DNA from: Flavobacterium chilense
GTDB lineage: Bacteria; Bacteroidota; Bacteroidia; Flavobacteriales; Flavobacteriaceae
Assembly: GCF_001602525.1 (NCBI RefSeq)
Contig: NZ_LSYT01000001.1
Location: 496,001 to 560,000, forward strand
Direction: 5' to 3'
Length of the DNA stretch: 64,000 nucleotides
Every line of letters begins with the position of its first letter. The stretch's first letter is position 1. Shown here one piece after another: positions 24,815 through 33,996 of the stretch. A program made the position numbers and the translations under genes. The notes below the pieces were generated by a model. It did not search any database and was not told the DNA's origin. It saw only the letters and a list, made by a program, of their open reading frames with translations.

Positions 24815-24993
24815 ACGAAGTAAATATTTCTTTCGATCAAAATAAATAAGCTATTTTAATCCGCTTAAACTTCAACAAATGTAAACATTCAAATCAAGTT
24901 TTAATGAGTTTTAAAATAGCTAATGGAAAAATATAATGTTAAAATTTGCCTATTCTTTTCTATTTTAGCAAATCCAAAATCATTTAGACTTTC

Positions 24994-25692
24994 ATGAAAA
25001 TCAGAAAAATAACCACCGTTTTATGTTTCCTGTGTTCGATAATGCATTATGCTCAAACTATTCCTGTACACAAAATAAATGAGAATTTAACCATTGACGG
25101 AGATTTATCAGACTGGAAAACTTCTTTTTTGGGCCCGTTTGTGGTTCATGATTCCGGCAAAAAAGCAACTCAGGATACTTTTGTCTCACTTACGTGGAAT
25201 GATGAAAATCTTTATATCGCTTATCGTGTTCTGGATTCTAAAATAACAGGAAAACCTCAGAAAAAAGATTCTCAGATTTTTAATACAGATGATTTGGTTG
25301 AAGTTTTTATTGATCCTGACGGTGATGGTCAAAATTATGTAGAAATTGGAGTTAATGCTTTTTCGTCTTATTACGATATGTTGCTTAAATGTATTTCGCC
25401 AAATTGTGGCGGCTGGAATACTTCTATCGATTTTGATATTCCGGGAATTGAAGCTCAAAGTAAAATAACTCCCGAAGGTTTTACTACAGAAATCAAAATA
25501 CCTTTTTCTGGTCTGGAAACTATTAAAAACGGCAATTTTACAAAGCCAAAAATTGGCTCAAAATGGAAAGGAAATACTTTTAGAATTGATTACGGTAACA
25601 CAACAGAATATCTTGCTTTACAACCGTATAAGAGTTTACAATTTGGTTTTCATCAGCCACAGGAATTTGCAGTTTTTGAGTTTGTGGAGTGA
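24994..25692 (+). CDS. Secreted CBM9-like carbohydrate-binding protein (232 aa)
   Basis: Signal peptide (MKIRKITTVLCFLCSIMHYAQ) followed by a single CBM9/DOMON-like beta-sandwich: NLTIDGDLSDWKTS, a core WNDENLYIAYRVLDSKI, the acidic metal-site-like FIDPDGDGQNYVEI, and the terminal strands FRIDY and FAVFEF. Proteins of this kind bind sugars or act as sensors outside the cell; no catalytic domain is attached. It is divergent from the M1 peptidase and converges on the his operon, separated by the 27-bp palindrome. Confidence 0.78.
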   Translation: MKIRKITTVLCFLCSIMHYAQTIPVHKINENLTIDGDLSDWKTSFLGPFVVHDSGKKATQDTFVSLTWNDENLYIAYRVLDSKITGKPQKKDSQIFNTDDLVEVFIDPDGDGQNYVEIGVNAFSSYYDMLLKCISPNCGGWNTSIDFDIPGIEAQSKITPEGFTTEIKIPFSGLETIKNGNFTKPKIGSKWKGNTFRIDYGNTTEYLALQPYKSLQFGFHQPQEFAVFEFVE

Positions 25693-25759
25693 TTTTGATA
25701 TATAATGCAGATGACGCAGATTTTTACTGTATATTGTTTATAATATAAATTACCAAGTT

Positions 25760-25833
25760 TTGTCAGACTGAGCGAAGTCGAAGTCCTGCAAAGTGATTCA
25801 GCAAACGGACTTCGACTTCGCTCAGTCTGACAA
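25760..25833. repeat. Perfect 27-bp palindromic element
   Basis: Arms 25760-25786 and 25807-25833 are exact reverse complements around a 20-base loop; the left arm contains TCAGACTGAGCGAAGTCGAA. This TGTCAGACTGAGCG-type palindrome is a repeat I recognise from flavobacterial intergenic regions. It lies between converging genes and could act as a bidirectional terminator. Confidence 0.85.
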
Positions 25834-25840
25834 GATTGTC

Positions 25841-26437
25841 TTACTTTTGGCGCTCCTTTAAAACTTCAACAACATCATTCAACTGAAAGCCTTTTGCCTG
25901 AAGCAGAATCAAGTAATGAAAAAGTAAATCGGCACTTTCGCTTAAAAACAAATCATCATTGTCATCTTTGGCTTCAATAACCACTTCTACAGCTTCTTCG
26001 CCTACTTTTTGAGCAATTTTATTGATTCCTTTTTCGAATAATGAAGCAACATAACTTTTCTCTGAATCTGCATTTTCTCTTCTCGTTTTTATTGTATTTT
26101 CCAAACTCGAAATAAAACCATAATTAGGCACATTTGCTTCCTGCCAACAAGTATCTGCTCCTGTATGACACGTTGGTCCAACTGGTTTTGCCTGAATTAA
26201 AAGTGTGTCGCCGTCACAATCATTTTTGATATCTACCAGATTCAGAAAATTTCCACTCTCCTCGCCTTTTGTCCAGAGCCTTTGTTTTGAACGGCTAAAA
26301 AAAGTTACTTTTTGTGTTTCTATTGTTTTTTGGAGCGATTCTTCGTTCATATACCCCAGCATCAAAACATTTTTTGTTTCTGAATCCTGAATAATTGCCG
26401 GAATTAATCCGTGTGCGCTTTTAATATCTATTTCCAT
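25841..26437 (-). CDS. hisI: Bifunctional phosphoribosyl-AMP cyclohydrolase/phosphoribosyl-ATP pyrophosphatase (198 aa)
   Basis: Residues 1-105 are the HisI cyclohydrolase domain with MLGYMNEESL, the metal-binding CDGDTLL and GPTCHTGADTCW; residues 108-198 are the HisE pyrophosphatase domain with KVGEEAVEVVIEAK and ESADLLFHYL. Together they catalyse steps 2 and 3 of histidine synthesis. It is the last gene of the his operon. Confidence 0.95.
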   Translation of the reverse strand: MEIDIKSAHGLIPAIIQDSETKNVLMLGYMNEESLQKTIETQKVTFFSRSKQRLWTKGEESGNFLNLVDIKNDCDGDTLLIQAKPVGPTCHTGADTCWQEANVPNYGFISSLENTIKTRRENADSEKSYVASLFEKGINKIAQKVGEEAVEVVIEAKDDNDDLFLSESADLLFHYLILLQAKGFQLNDVVEVLKERQK

Positions 26438-26556
26438 AATTTTAGTCTAAAGTTGTAAAGCCGAAAGTCTTAAAGTCAAAACTATGATCGAACTTTTATA
26501 TTGTTTTTTTTTATTTTCCAGATTTAAACCTTGTGTCTTTCTTCTTGACTCGATTC

Positions 26557-27312
26557 CTAAAGCCTAACTTCAATATCATTTTTTCTAAGTTCTTCTTTCA
26601 AAGCCTTAATCTCGATTTCTTTAAAGTGAAAAACACTCGCAGCCAAAGCCGCATCAGCTTTTCCTTCTTTAAATGAGTCTACAAAATGTTGCATATTTCC
26701 TGCACCTCCAGAAGCAATAACCGGAATATTGATCAATTCTGATAATCGGGCCAAAGCTTCGTTTGCAAAGCCATTTTTAGTTCCGTCGTTATCCATTGAT
26801 GTAAATAGAATTTCTCCCGCACCACGTTCAGCGACTTCAACAGCCCAATCGAACAAGTTAAGTTCTGTTGGTACTTTTCCTCCAACCAAATGTACGATCC
26901 ATTGTCCGTCGATTTGTTTGGCATCAATTGCCACTACAACACACTGACTTCCAAATTTCTGAGCCAAATCATTGATTAACTGCGGATTTTTAACAGCTGA
27001 TGAATTTATCGAAACTTTATCTGCACCGTTATTCAACAGAATTTCTACATCTTCTACAGATGAAATTCCACCTCCAACCGTAAATGGAATGTTGATTTTC
27101 TCCGCAACACTTCTCACCATATTGACCAGTGTTTTTCGTCGTTCTTCTGTAGCTGAAATATCCAGAAAAACCAATTCATCTGCACCTTCTGCAGAGTAAA
27201 TTTCCGCCAGTTCTACCGGATCTCCGGCATCACGCAGGTCAACGAAATTAACCCCTTTTACGGTTCTTCCGTTTTTTATATCTAAACAGGGTATGATTCT
27301 TTTTGCAAGCAT
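26557..27312 (-). CDS. hisF: Imidazole glycerol phosphate synthase cyclase subunit (251 aa)
   Basis: TIM-barrel protein with [19 protein letters not shown], catalytic Asp in CLDI and in [12 protein letters not shown], and phosphate-binding GGGISS and ASGGAGN. With HisH it makes imidazole glycerol phosphate and AICAR. The spacer to hisA is an inverted phrase repeat (27325-27400). Confidence 0.95.
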   Translation of the reverse strand: MLAKRIIPCLDIKNGRTVKGVNFVDLRDAGDPVELAEIYSAEGADELVFLDISATEERRKTLVNMVRSVAEKINIPFTVGGGISSVEDVEILLNNGADKVSINSSAVKNPQLINDLAQKFGSQCVVVAIDAKQIDGQWIVHLVGGKVPTELNLFDWAVEVAERGAGEILFTSMDNDGTKNGFANEALARLSELINIPVIASGGAGNMQHFVDSFKEGKADAALAASVFHFKEIEIKALKEELRKNDIEVRL

Positions 27313-27394
27313 TTTTCTTTTTTGTTAAATGTTAGATGTAAGATGTGAAATGGTATTTTGCAAAAGCTTCATCTTTCATTTCACAATTCGCTTT

Positions 27395-28123
27395 TTACAT
27401 TTTACCAATAAAATAGTTTTCAAGTTGCTTTAATGTAATTCTGCCTTCGTAAATTGCTTTTCCGATTATCGTTCCTTCACAACCTAATTCGGCTAGTTTT
27501 GGCAATTCGTCAAAAGTAGAAATTCCTCCTGAAGCGATTAGTTTTACACCTTTTGCTTCTGCTAAAATTTTACTGTATAAATCAAAGCTTGGACCTTCCA
27601 GCATTCCGTCTTTTGCAATATCGGTACAAATAACGTACTGAATTCCTTTGGTTTGATAATCCTGAATAAACGGAATCAAATCTTCATTTGATTCTTCCAA
27701 CCAGCCAGAAACCGCTATTTTTTCGTCTTTAGCATCAGCTCCAAGAATTATTTTATCTGAACCGTATTCTGAAATCCATTTTTCGAAAATTACTCGATTT
27801 TTCACGGCAATACTTCCTCCGGTAATTTGATTTGCACCGCTTTCAAAAGCAATTCTTAAATCATCATCTGATTTTAATCCGCCTCCAAAATCGATTTTTA
27901 ATCCGGTTTGTGTCGCAATTTGCTCCAATATTTTATAATTGACAATTTTACTTGATTTTGCGCCGTCCAAATCTACTAAATGTAAATATTCGATTCCGTG
28001 TGCTTCGAATGATTTCGCTACTTCCAACGGATTTTCGTTGTAAATTATCTTAGTATCATAATCTCCTTTGGATAAACGAACGCATTTTCCGTCAATAATA
28101 TCTATGGCTGGTATTATTCTCAT
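27395..28123 (-). CDS. hisA: ProFAR isomerase (242 aa)
   Basis: Half-barrel-duplicated TIM barrel, paralogous to His[22 protein letters not shown] with catalytic Asp in [29 protein letters not shown] with the second Asp, and [11 protein letters not shown]. It opens the ribose ring of ProFAR to PRFAR, step 4 of histidine synthesis. Confidence 0.95.
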   Translation of the reverse strand: MRIIPAIDIIDGKCVRLSKGDYDTKIIYNENPLEVAKSFEAHGIEYLHLVDLDGAKSSKIVNYKILEQIATQTGLKIDFGGGLKSDDDLRIAFESGANQITGGSIAVKNRVIFEKWISEYGSDKIILGADAKDEKIAVSGWLEESNEDLIPFIQDYQTKGIQYVICTDIAKDGMLEGPSFDLYSKILAEAKGVKLIASGGISTFDELPKLAELGCEGTIIGKAIYEGRITLKQLENYFIGKM

Positions 28124-28225
28124 ATTTTATTAGTCTTAAAGTTTGAAAGTCGAAAGTCTTAAAGTCTTTTTCTGATTTTCAAAAAATTGATATTTTGATT
28201 GGTATTGATTTTCGAAATTGAAATT

Positions 28226-28807
28226 TTACATTTTTAAAAAATTCCCAAGAATCTTTTCTCCAATTTCACCACTTTTTTCCGGGTGAAACTGAGTTCCGTA
28301 AAAATTATCTTTCTGTAAAGCCGATGCATATTCTACTTCGTAATTTGTTGTAGCGATTGTTTCTTTACAATTTGGCGCATAAAAACTATGTACCAAATAC
28401 ATAAATTCATTCTCTGAAATGCCTTTAAACAAATCCGATTTTAGATCATAAATCTGATTCCATCCCATTTGCGGCACTTTTACTTTGTTAGAGAATCTGA
28501 TCACATCAACATCAAAAATCCCTAATCCTTTCGTATTACCTTCTTCAGATGAATTACACATTAATTGCATTCCAAGGCAAATTCCCAAAACAGGTTGTTT
28601 CAAATTCGGAATCAGGCTGTCTAAACCGCTTTCCCGAAGTTTAAACATTGCTGAGCTCGCCTCGCCTACACCGGGAAATATCACTTTATCTGCTGACTGG
28701 ATTTCGTCCGGATTATTACTCAAAACAGCTTTAAAACCTAATCTTTCAATAGCAAACATAATGCTTTGAATATTTCCTGCTCCGTAATTTATAATTACTA
28801 TTTTCAT
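28226..28807 (-). CDS. hisH: Imidazole glycerol phosphate synthase glutaminase subunit (193 aa)
   Basis: Class I glutamine amidotransferase that channels ammonia to HisF. The triad is visible: nucleophile Cys in GICLGMQLM (about residue 76), and His/Glu in GTQFHPEKSG near the C-terminus. The N-terminal MKIVIINYGAGNIQSI is typical. It lies between hisB and hisA, with phrase-repeat spacers on both sides. Confidence 0.95.
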   Translation of the reverse strand: MKIVIINYGAGNIQSIMFAIERLGFKAVLSNNPDEIQSADKVIFPGVGEASSAMFKLRESGLDSLIPNLKQPVLGICLGMQLMCNSSEEGNTKGLGIFDVDVIRFSNKVKVPQMGWNQIYDLKSDLFKGISENEFMYLVHSFYAPNCKETIATTNYEVEYASALQKDNFYGTQFHPEKSGEIGEKILGNFLKM

Positions 28808-28909
28808 TTAATTTTAGTCTTAAAGTCTAAAGTCTAAAGTCTTAAAGTCACTCTTTGATATCCATAATTTGGAATCTTTAGACTTTATGACTTTCAACTT
28901 TCGACTCAA
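28808..28909. repeat. Phrase-repeat spacer between hisB and hisH
   Basis: The left half carries four copies of the phrase AAAGTC (with CTTAAAGTC and CTAAAGTC variants); the right half carries the inverse as GACTTTATGACTTTC. They can pair to form a long imperfect stem. Similar AAAGTCTTAAAGTC phrases occupy 28131-28165 and 26446-26485 in the same operon. Confidence 0.65.
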
Positions 28910-30046
28910 TTAAAGCATTCCTTTCGTCGAAGGCAAAATCATTTTTTCAGTGTCTCTTTTTACAGCTACTTTTATGGCTTTTGCGAAAGCTTTAAAAATA
29001 GCTTCAATTTTATGATGTTCATTGGTTCCTTCGGCTTTTATGTTGATGTTTGCTTTGGCTCCGTCAGAGAACGATTTAAAGAAATGGTAAAACATTTCAG
29101 TTGGCATCTTACCTACCATTTCGCGTTTAAACTCGGTTTCCCAAACTAACCAGTTTCTTCCACCAAAATCAATCGCAACCTGCGCTAAACAATCATCCAT
29201 TGGCAAGCAGAATCCGTAACGTTCGATTCCTAATTTGTTTCCTAATGCTTTCGCGAAAACTTCTCCAAGAGCAATTGCGGTATCTTCGATTGTGTGGTGT
29301 TCATCTACTTCTAAATCACCTTTTACCAAAATCTCCAAATCCATTTGACCGTGACGCGAAATCTGATCTAACATATGATCGAAAAAAGCAATTCCGGTTT
29401 CGATTTTACTTTTTCCTGTTCCGTCCAGATTTAGATTGATAAAAATATCTGTTTCATTGGTTTTACGTGTAATCGAAGCTGAACGTGCTTCTAATTTCAA
29501 AAACTCATATATTTCTTTCCAACTCATCGTTTGAAGAATAATCGTTTCGTCTAATTCTTCTCTTTTTGAGGATATTTCGTTACTCCCAATTCCGTCATTA
29601 TCATTAATAAAGATCGCTTTTGCACCAAGGTTTTTCGCCAATTCAACATCCGTTAAGCGATCTCCTAAAACAAAAGAATTTGCCAGATCATAATTCGGAT
29701 TATTAATATACTTGGTCAACATTCCGGTTCTTGGCTTGCGTGTTGGTGCATTATCTTCCGGAAATGATCTGTCGATAAAAATATCATCAAACAAAACACC
29801 TTCGTTTTCAAAAGCTTTTAGAATGAAATTTTGTGTTGGCCAAAACGTATCTTCAGGAAAACTATCTGTTCCTAATCCGTCCTGATTCGTGACCATTGCT
29901 AATTCGTAATCTAATTCGTTGGCTATTTTTGCCAGGTATTGAAAAGCTTTTGGATAAAACTCTATTTTCTCCAAAGCATCTAATTGATAATTTTCTGGTT
30001 CTAACACAATCGTTCCGTCACGATCGATAAAAAGTACTTTTTTCAT
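28910..30046 (-). CDS. hisB: Bifunctional histidinol-phosphatase/imidazoleglycerol-phosphate dehydratase (378 aa)
   Basis: Residues 1-165 are a HAD phosphatase with FIDRDGTIV (nucleophile Asp8, acid Asp10). Residues about 185-378 are the dehydratase with HxxxE-type metal sites [27 protein letters not shown] and the second EHHKIEA site. It performs steps 6 and 8 of the pathway, the fused form also found in E. coli and Bacteroidota. Confidence 0.95.
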   Translation of the reverse strand: MKKVLFIDRDGTIVLEPENYQLDALEKIEFYPKAFQYLAKIANELDYELAMVTNQDGLGTDSFPEDTFWPTQNFILKAFENEGVLFDDIFIDRSFPEDNAPTRKPRTGMLTKYINNPNYDLANSFVLGDRLTDVELAKNLGAKAIFINDNDGIGSNEISSKREELDETIILQTMSWKEIYEFLKLEARSASITRKTNETDIFINLNLDGTGKSKIETGIAFFDHMLDQISRHGQMDLEILVKGDLEVDEHHTIEDTAIALGEVFAKALGNKLGIERYGFCLPMDDCLAQVAIDFGGRNWLVWETEFKREMVGKMPTEMFYHFFKSFSDGAKANINIKAEGTNEHHKIEAIFKAFAKAIKVAVKRDTEKMILPSTKGML

Positions 30047-30062
30047 AGTTTATTTATATTTT

Positions 30063-30150
30063 GGGCGTGTCCCTCCGGGTCGGGCTTTCAGCTGTATCTT
30101 TTGTTCGTTTCTCTTCACAAAAGGATGCCGCCTCTATCCCTCACGCAAAA
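30063..30150. repeat. Flavobacterial palindromic intergenic repeat between hisC and hisB
   Basis: The element begins GGGCGTGTCCCTCCGGG and ends TATCCCTCACGC. Its core arms are about 30082-30104 (ending GTATCTTTTGT) and 30117-30140 (beginning ACAAAAGGATGCCG), imperfectly complementary around a short loop. I recognise this from many Flavobacterium intergenic regions as a high-copy, REP-like element. Here it interrupts the his operon, in a 243-base spacer much longer than its neighbours. Confidence 0.7.
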
Positions 30151-30289
30151 CGTTTTTCGACATATTTTTTGGTCTGCTACGAATTACACTAATTATTTTT
30201 AGATTTAAAAATCAAAACGAAATCTGCTTTAATCTGCCAAATCTGCGTGAAAAAATCATTTTAATCATTGTAATAATCTGTAGCTTATA

Positions 30290-31336
30290 TCATTTCAATA
30301 GCTTCAATTCTTTAATTAAAACTGCATTTTCTTCCGGAATACCAATTGTAAAACGAAGACAATTTTCGCATAATGGCTGCGTGGTTCTGTTACGAATTAC
30401 AATTCCTTTTGCAATTAATTCATCATATCTTTTATTGGCATCATCAACTTTTACAAGAACAAAATTAGCTTCTGTAGGATATACTTTTTCAACAAAATCA
30501 ATATCAAGTAACACTTTAAGTAACTCCTCTCTTTGCTCAATAATAGAAATAATTTCTTGTTTTATTCTATCTGAATCATTCAACCTGCTTATCGCTCTTT
30601 GCTGAGTTAATTCATTTACATTGTAAGGAGGTTTTATTTTATTTAAAATCGAAATCACTGCTTCAGAAGCATAACAAATTCCTAAACGAATTCCCGCCAA
30701 ACCATACGCTTTTGACAAAGTTTGTGTAATGACCAAATTTGGATATTCGTCGATTTCTGTTAACCAGCTTTCCTTATCCGAAAAATCAATATAAGCTTCA
30801 TCAATTACAACCAAACCTTTAAAGTTTTGAAGTAATTTCACCACACTTTCATCCGAAAAAGAATTTCCTGTTGGATTATTAGGCGAGCATAAAAAGATGA
30901 TTTTTGTATTGTCATCAACAGCATCTAAAATTTTCTCTACATCTGGCTGAAAATCACTAGAAAGCAATACTTCCCTATTTTCAACTGCATTGATATTCGC
31001 CAGAACACTGTACATTCCATAAGTTGGCGGCAGTGAAATAATGTTATCTGTTTTAGGTTCACAGAAAGCTCTGAAAAGCAAATCCAAAACTTCATCACTT
31101 CCGTTTCCTAATAAAATCTGATTTGATTTTACGTTATTATTTTTAGCCAAAATTGCTTTAACCGAATTTTGTTGCGGATCCGGATAACGATTTACGCCAT
31201 TTTGAAACGGATTTTCATTGGCATCCAAAAAAATCATTTCGGCAGTATCAAAATCTTCAAATTCATCTCTTGCTGACGAATATGGTTTTAAAGATTTTAC
31301 GTTTTCACGTGTTATTGTATTTATATCGAATTTCAT
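30290..31336 (-). CDS. hisC: Histidinol-phosphate aminotransferase (348 aa)
   Basis: PLP-dependent class I/II aminotransferase: N-terminal NVKSLKPYSSARDEF, FLDANENPFQNG, the central VIDEAYIDF, and the PLP Lys in TLSKAYGLAGIRLG. It transfers an amino group from glutamate to imidazole acetol phosphate. I start at ATG 31334-31336 (MKFDINTITRENV); the 11 upstream codons would need TTG and do not resemble the family. Confidence 0.95.
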   Translation of the reverse strand: MKFDINTITRENVKSLKPYSSARDEFEDFDTAEMIFLDANENPFQNGVNRYPDPQQNSVKAILAKNNNVKSNQILLGNGSDEVLDLLFRAFCEPKTDNIISLPPTYGMYSVLANINAVENREVLLSSDFQPDVEKILDAVDDNTKIIFLCSPNNPTGNSFSDESVVKLLQNFKGLVVIDEAYIDFSDKESWLTEIDEYPNLVITQTLSKAYGLAGIRLGICYASEAVISILNKIKPPYNVNELTQQRAISRLNDSDRIKQEIISIIEQREELLKVLLDIDFVEKVYPTEANFVLVKVDDANKRYDELIAKGIVIRNRTTQPLCENCLRFTIGIPEENAVLIKELKLLK

Positions 31337-31443
31337 TTTTTTTATTTTATGAGGAGAGCAAAGAGTCAAGATGCAAGAAAATAGACTAAAATCTAATCCA
31401 CTAACTCTTTCATCTTACTTCTTGCTTCTATATTCTATTTTCT

Positions 31444-32727
31444 TTATTCTAAACTCTTCAATCTCAAAGTAACTGCGTTTTTATGCGCTTGTAAACCTTC
31501 GGCTTCAGCCATAACTTCAATTGCTTTACCAATGTTTTGAATTCCTTTTTCAGATATTTTCTGAAACGTCATGGATTTCATAAAACTATCCAGGTTTACA
31601 CCACTGTAATTCTTGGCATATCCGTTAGTTGGCAATGTATGATTGGTTCCCGAAGCATAATCTCCAGCACTTTCAGGAGTATAATTTCCAATAAAAACCG
31701 AACCTGCATTTACAATTCCGTTACAATAGAAATCATCATATTCAGAGCAAATAATAAAGTGCTCCGGACCATATTCATTAATTAATTCTAATGCTACCTG
31801 ATCGTTTTCTACATAGATTAATTTTGAATTTTCGATTGCTTTTTGAGCGATCGCTTTTCTGGGAAGAACTTCTAGTTGAGACTGAATTTCTATTTCTACT
31901 TCATTAATCAGTTTTTTTGAAGTCGAAACCAAAATTACCTGACTATCTGTTCCGTGTTCTGCCTGAGACAATAAATCAGATGCTACAAAAGCCGGAACTG
32001 CTGTATCATCAGCGACTACCAACAATTCTGAAGGTCCTGCAGGCATATCAATCGCAACGCCATATTGTGTTGCCAATTGTTTTGCTACGGTTACGAACTG
32101 ATTTCCGGGCCCAAAGATTTTGTAAACTTTTGGGATTGATTTCGTTCCAAATGTCATCCCTGCAATTGCCTGGATTCCGCCAACTTTCAAAATTTTAGTC
32201 ACTCCGCATAAATTAGCAGCATATAAAATTGCAGCATTAATTTTTCCGGTTTTATCCGGTGGAGAGCATAACACAATTTCTTTACAACCAGCAATTTCAG
32301 CAGGAACTGCAAGCATTAAAACGGTTGAAAACAAAGGAGCTGTTCCGCCCGGAATATACAACCCAATTTTTTGAATGGGTCTTTTTTCCTGCCAGCAATT
32401 TACACCTTCAATCGTTTCGACTGAAATTCTATCTGTTTTTTGGGCATTATGAAATTTATAGATATTTTCTTTTGCTAACTGAATGGCTTCTTTTAATTCT
32501 GCTGAAATAGAATTAATAGCTTCCTGAATTTCTTTATCCGAAACTTCGTAATTCTCTAAAGAGATTCCGTCAAATATCGAAGTGTATTTGGCAACTGCTT
32601 CATCTCCTTTTTTCTGTACTTCTTTGAATATTTCTTTTACCGTAACTTCGATATCATCGATTGTTTTGGTTGGTCTTTTTAATATTTCTGACCAGGTATC
32701 TGGTTTTGGATTGTCTATTTTATTCAT
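31444..32727 (-). CDS. hisD: Histidinol dehydrogenase (427 aa)
   Basis: Zinc enzyme doing the last two oxidations to histidine. Seen are GLYIPGGTAPLFSTVLM, the FGPGNQFVTVAKQ nucleotide region, AGPSELLVVAD, the zinc ligands in LLSQAEHGTDSQ, and YGPEHF with the catalytic Glu/His pair. The C-terminal HTLPTNGYAKNYSGV is also conserved. Length is normal. Confidence 0.95.
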   Translation of the reverse strand: MNKIDNPKPDTWSEILKRPTKTIDDIEVTVKEIFKEVQKKGDEAVAKYTSIFDGISLENYEVSDKEIQEAINSISAELKEAIQLAKENIYKFHNAQKTDRISVETIEGVNCWQEKRPIQKIGLYIPGGTAPLFSTVLMLAVPAEIAGCKEIVLCSPPDKTGKINAAILYAANLCGVTKILKVGGIQAIAGMTFGTKSIPKVYKIFGPGNQFVTVAKQLATQYGVAIDMPAGPSELLVVADDTAVPAFVASDLLSQAEHGTDSQVILVSTSKKLINEVEIEIQSQLEVLPRKAIAQKAIENSKLIYVENDQVALELINEYGPEHFIICSEYDDFYCNGIVNAGSVFIGNYTPESAGDYASGTNHTLPTNGYAKNYSGVNLDSFMKSMTFQKISEKGIQNIGKAIEVMAEAEGLQAHKNAVTLRLKSLE

Positions 32728-32735
32728 TTCTTTTA

Positions 32736-32830
32736 ATGCTTTATGCTATAAGCTATAGGCTTTAAGCTTTTTTAACTTTTTCATTTTTAGGCTTAAAGCG
32801 TAATGCTTGAAGCCTAAAGCGGGCGAAGCC
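32736..32830. repeat. Phrase-repeat spacer between hisG and hisD
   Basis: Variants of AGCTTTAAGC, GGCTTAAAGC and AGCCTAAAGC occur repeatedly in both orientations (for example 32746-32770 against 32791-32825) and can form an imperfect stem. It is the same kind of spacer as the others in this operon but with a different phrase. Confidence 0.6.
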
Positions 32831-33688
32831 CTAAAGAACCATTTTCTCGATTGGACAAACTAAAATTCCTTCTGCCCCTGCTTCTTTTAATTTATCGATT
32901 ACATCCCAGAAGGTATCTTTATCAATTACAGAGTGAACACTACTCCAGCCTTCCTGAGCTAATGGTAAAACGGTTAAGCTGCGTAAAACGGGTAAGATTT
33001 TTCCAATTTCCTCTATTTTATCGTTTGGCACATTCATCAAAATATATTTTGAATTTCGTGCTCTCAAAACTGACTGAATCCTGAACTTTAAAGTATCAAT
33101 ATGTTTTTGTATTTCCGGTGAAACCTTAGGAGAAACAGCCAAAACAGCTTCACTTTTAAGGATTACTTCTACTTCTCGAAGGTTGTTTTTGAATAAAGTA
33201 CTTCCACTTGAAACGATGTCTACAATGGCATCTGCAAGACCAATATTTGGGGCAATTTCTACAGAACCTGAAATTTGGTGAATATCAACTGTTAATCCAA
33301 ATGATTTAAAATATTCGTTAACGGTATTAGGATAAGAGGTTGCTACTCGCAATCCTGATAAATCCTGAATAGAGTTGTATTCGAATGTTTTAGGAACTGC
33401 TACTGAAACTTTGCATTTTGAGAATCCTAATTTTTGAATCACTTCAATGTTTCTTCCTTTTTCTACCAGTAAATTATCGCCCACAATGGCAAGATCTACT
33501 ACTCCGTCAATTAAATACTGTGGAATATCCGAGTTTCGAAGGTATAAAACTTCTAAAGGAAAATTAGAGGCTTCGGCTTTTAACTGATCGTTTCCATTGT
33601 TGATCGAAATGCCACAATCTTTTAGAATTTGAATGCTGTCTTCGTTTAAACGACCTGATTTTTGAATTGCAATTTTTAACGTACTCAT
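32831..33688 (-). CDS. hisG: ATP phosphoribosyltransferase, long form (285 aa)
   Basis: First enzyme of histidine synthesis. Catalytic domains contain LKIAIQKSGRL at the start and the PRPP-binding loop ADAIVDIVSSGSTL. The C-terminal about 75 residues form the ACT-like regulatory domain for histidine feedback, so this is the long form that needs no HisZ. It is the first gene of the his operon, about 145 bases after the leader-peptide start, and is controlled by the attenuator. Confidence 0.95.
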   Translation of the reverse strand: MSTLKIAIQKSGRLNEDSIQILKDCGISINNGNDQLKAEASNFPLEVLYLRNSDIPQYLIDGVVDLAIVGDNLLVEKGRNIEVIQKLGFSKCKVSVAVPKTFEYNSIQDLSGLRVATSYPNTVNEYFKSFGLTVDIHQISGSVEIAPNIGLADAIVDIVSSGSTLFKNNLREVEVILKSEAVLAVSPKVSPEIQKHIDTLKFRIQSVLRARNSKYILMNVPNDKIEEIGKILPVLRSLTVLPLAQEGWSSVHSVIDKDTFWDVIDKLKEAGAEGILVCPIEKMVL

Positions 33689-33734
33689 TTTTTAGTTTTT
33701 TTTGGATTAATAGTTTGAGTACAAAGAATTGGTA

Positions 33735-33768
33735 TAAAAAAACCCGTTTGATGTACTCAAACGGGTTT
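33735..33768 (-). terminator. his attenuator terminator
   Basis: AAACCCGTTTGA (33740-33751) pairs with TCAAACGGGTTT (33757-33768). On the minus strand it is followed by a run of T. It lies between the His-rich leader and hisG. Confidence 0.88.
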
Positions 33769-33796
33769 TAAAATATGATGATTTACACGCATACCA

Positions 33797-33856
33797 TTAA
33801 CACATCGCCTGAGAGCAATAATGAAAATGATGATGATGTAATTGAGTTGAAATCAT
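33797..33856 (-). CDS. hisL: his operon leader peptide (19 aa)
   Basis: ATG 33854-33856 to TAA 33797-33799 encodes MISTQLHHHHFHYCSQAMC: five His codons within six. Stalling at these codons when charged tRNA-His is scarce would favour an antiterminator over the stem at 33740-33768. The logic matches the enterobacterial hisL leader although the sequence is unrelated. The sequence ATGGTAT just after or at the stop codon is shared with the ilv leader. Confidence 0.9.
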   Translation of the reverse strand: MISTQLHHHHFHYCSQAMC

Positions 33857-33891
33857 TGTTTGGTTTGTTTTATAATTCTTTGATTCGGTTG

Positions 33892-33923
33892 CAAATATAC
33901 TAGTTAATTTGATAAAAAAGCAA
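33892..33923 (-). promoter_or_regulatory. his operon promoter
   Basis: On the minus strand the -7 box TATATTTG (33892-33899) is a perfect TAnnTTTG match. ATTG, with its TTG at 33921-33923, lies 21 bases upstream as the -33 element. The leader ATG follows 36 bases downstream of the -7 box. Confidence 0.7.
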
Positions 33924-33996
33924 TTTTTAATTTAACTTAACTATAGTTTATTGTTAAAAAAAATAATCAGGCTCATTTTTATTAGCCTTTTCGGGT

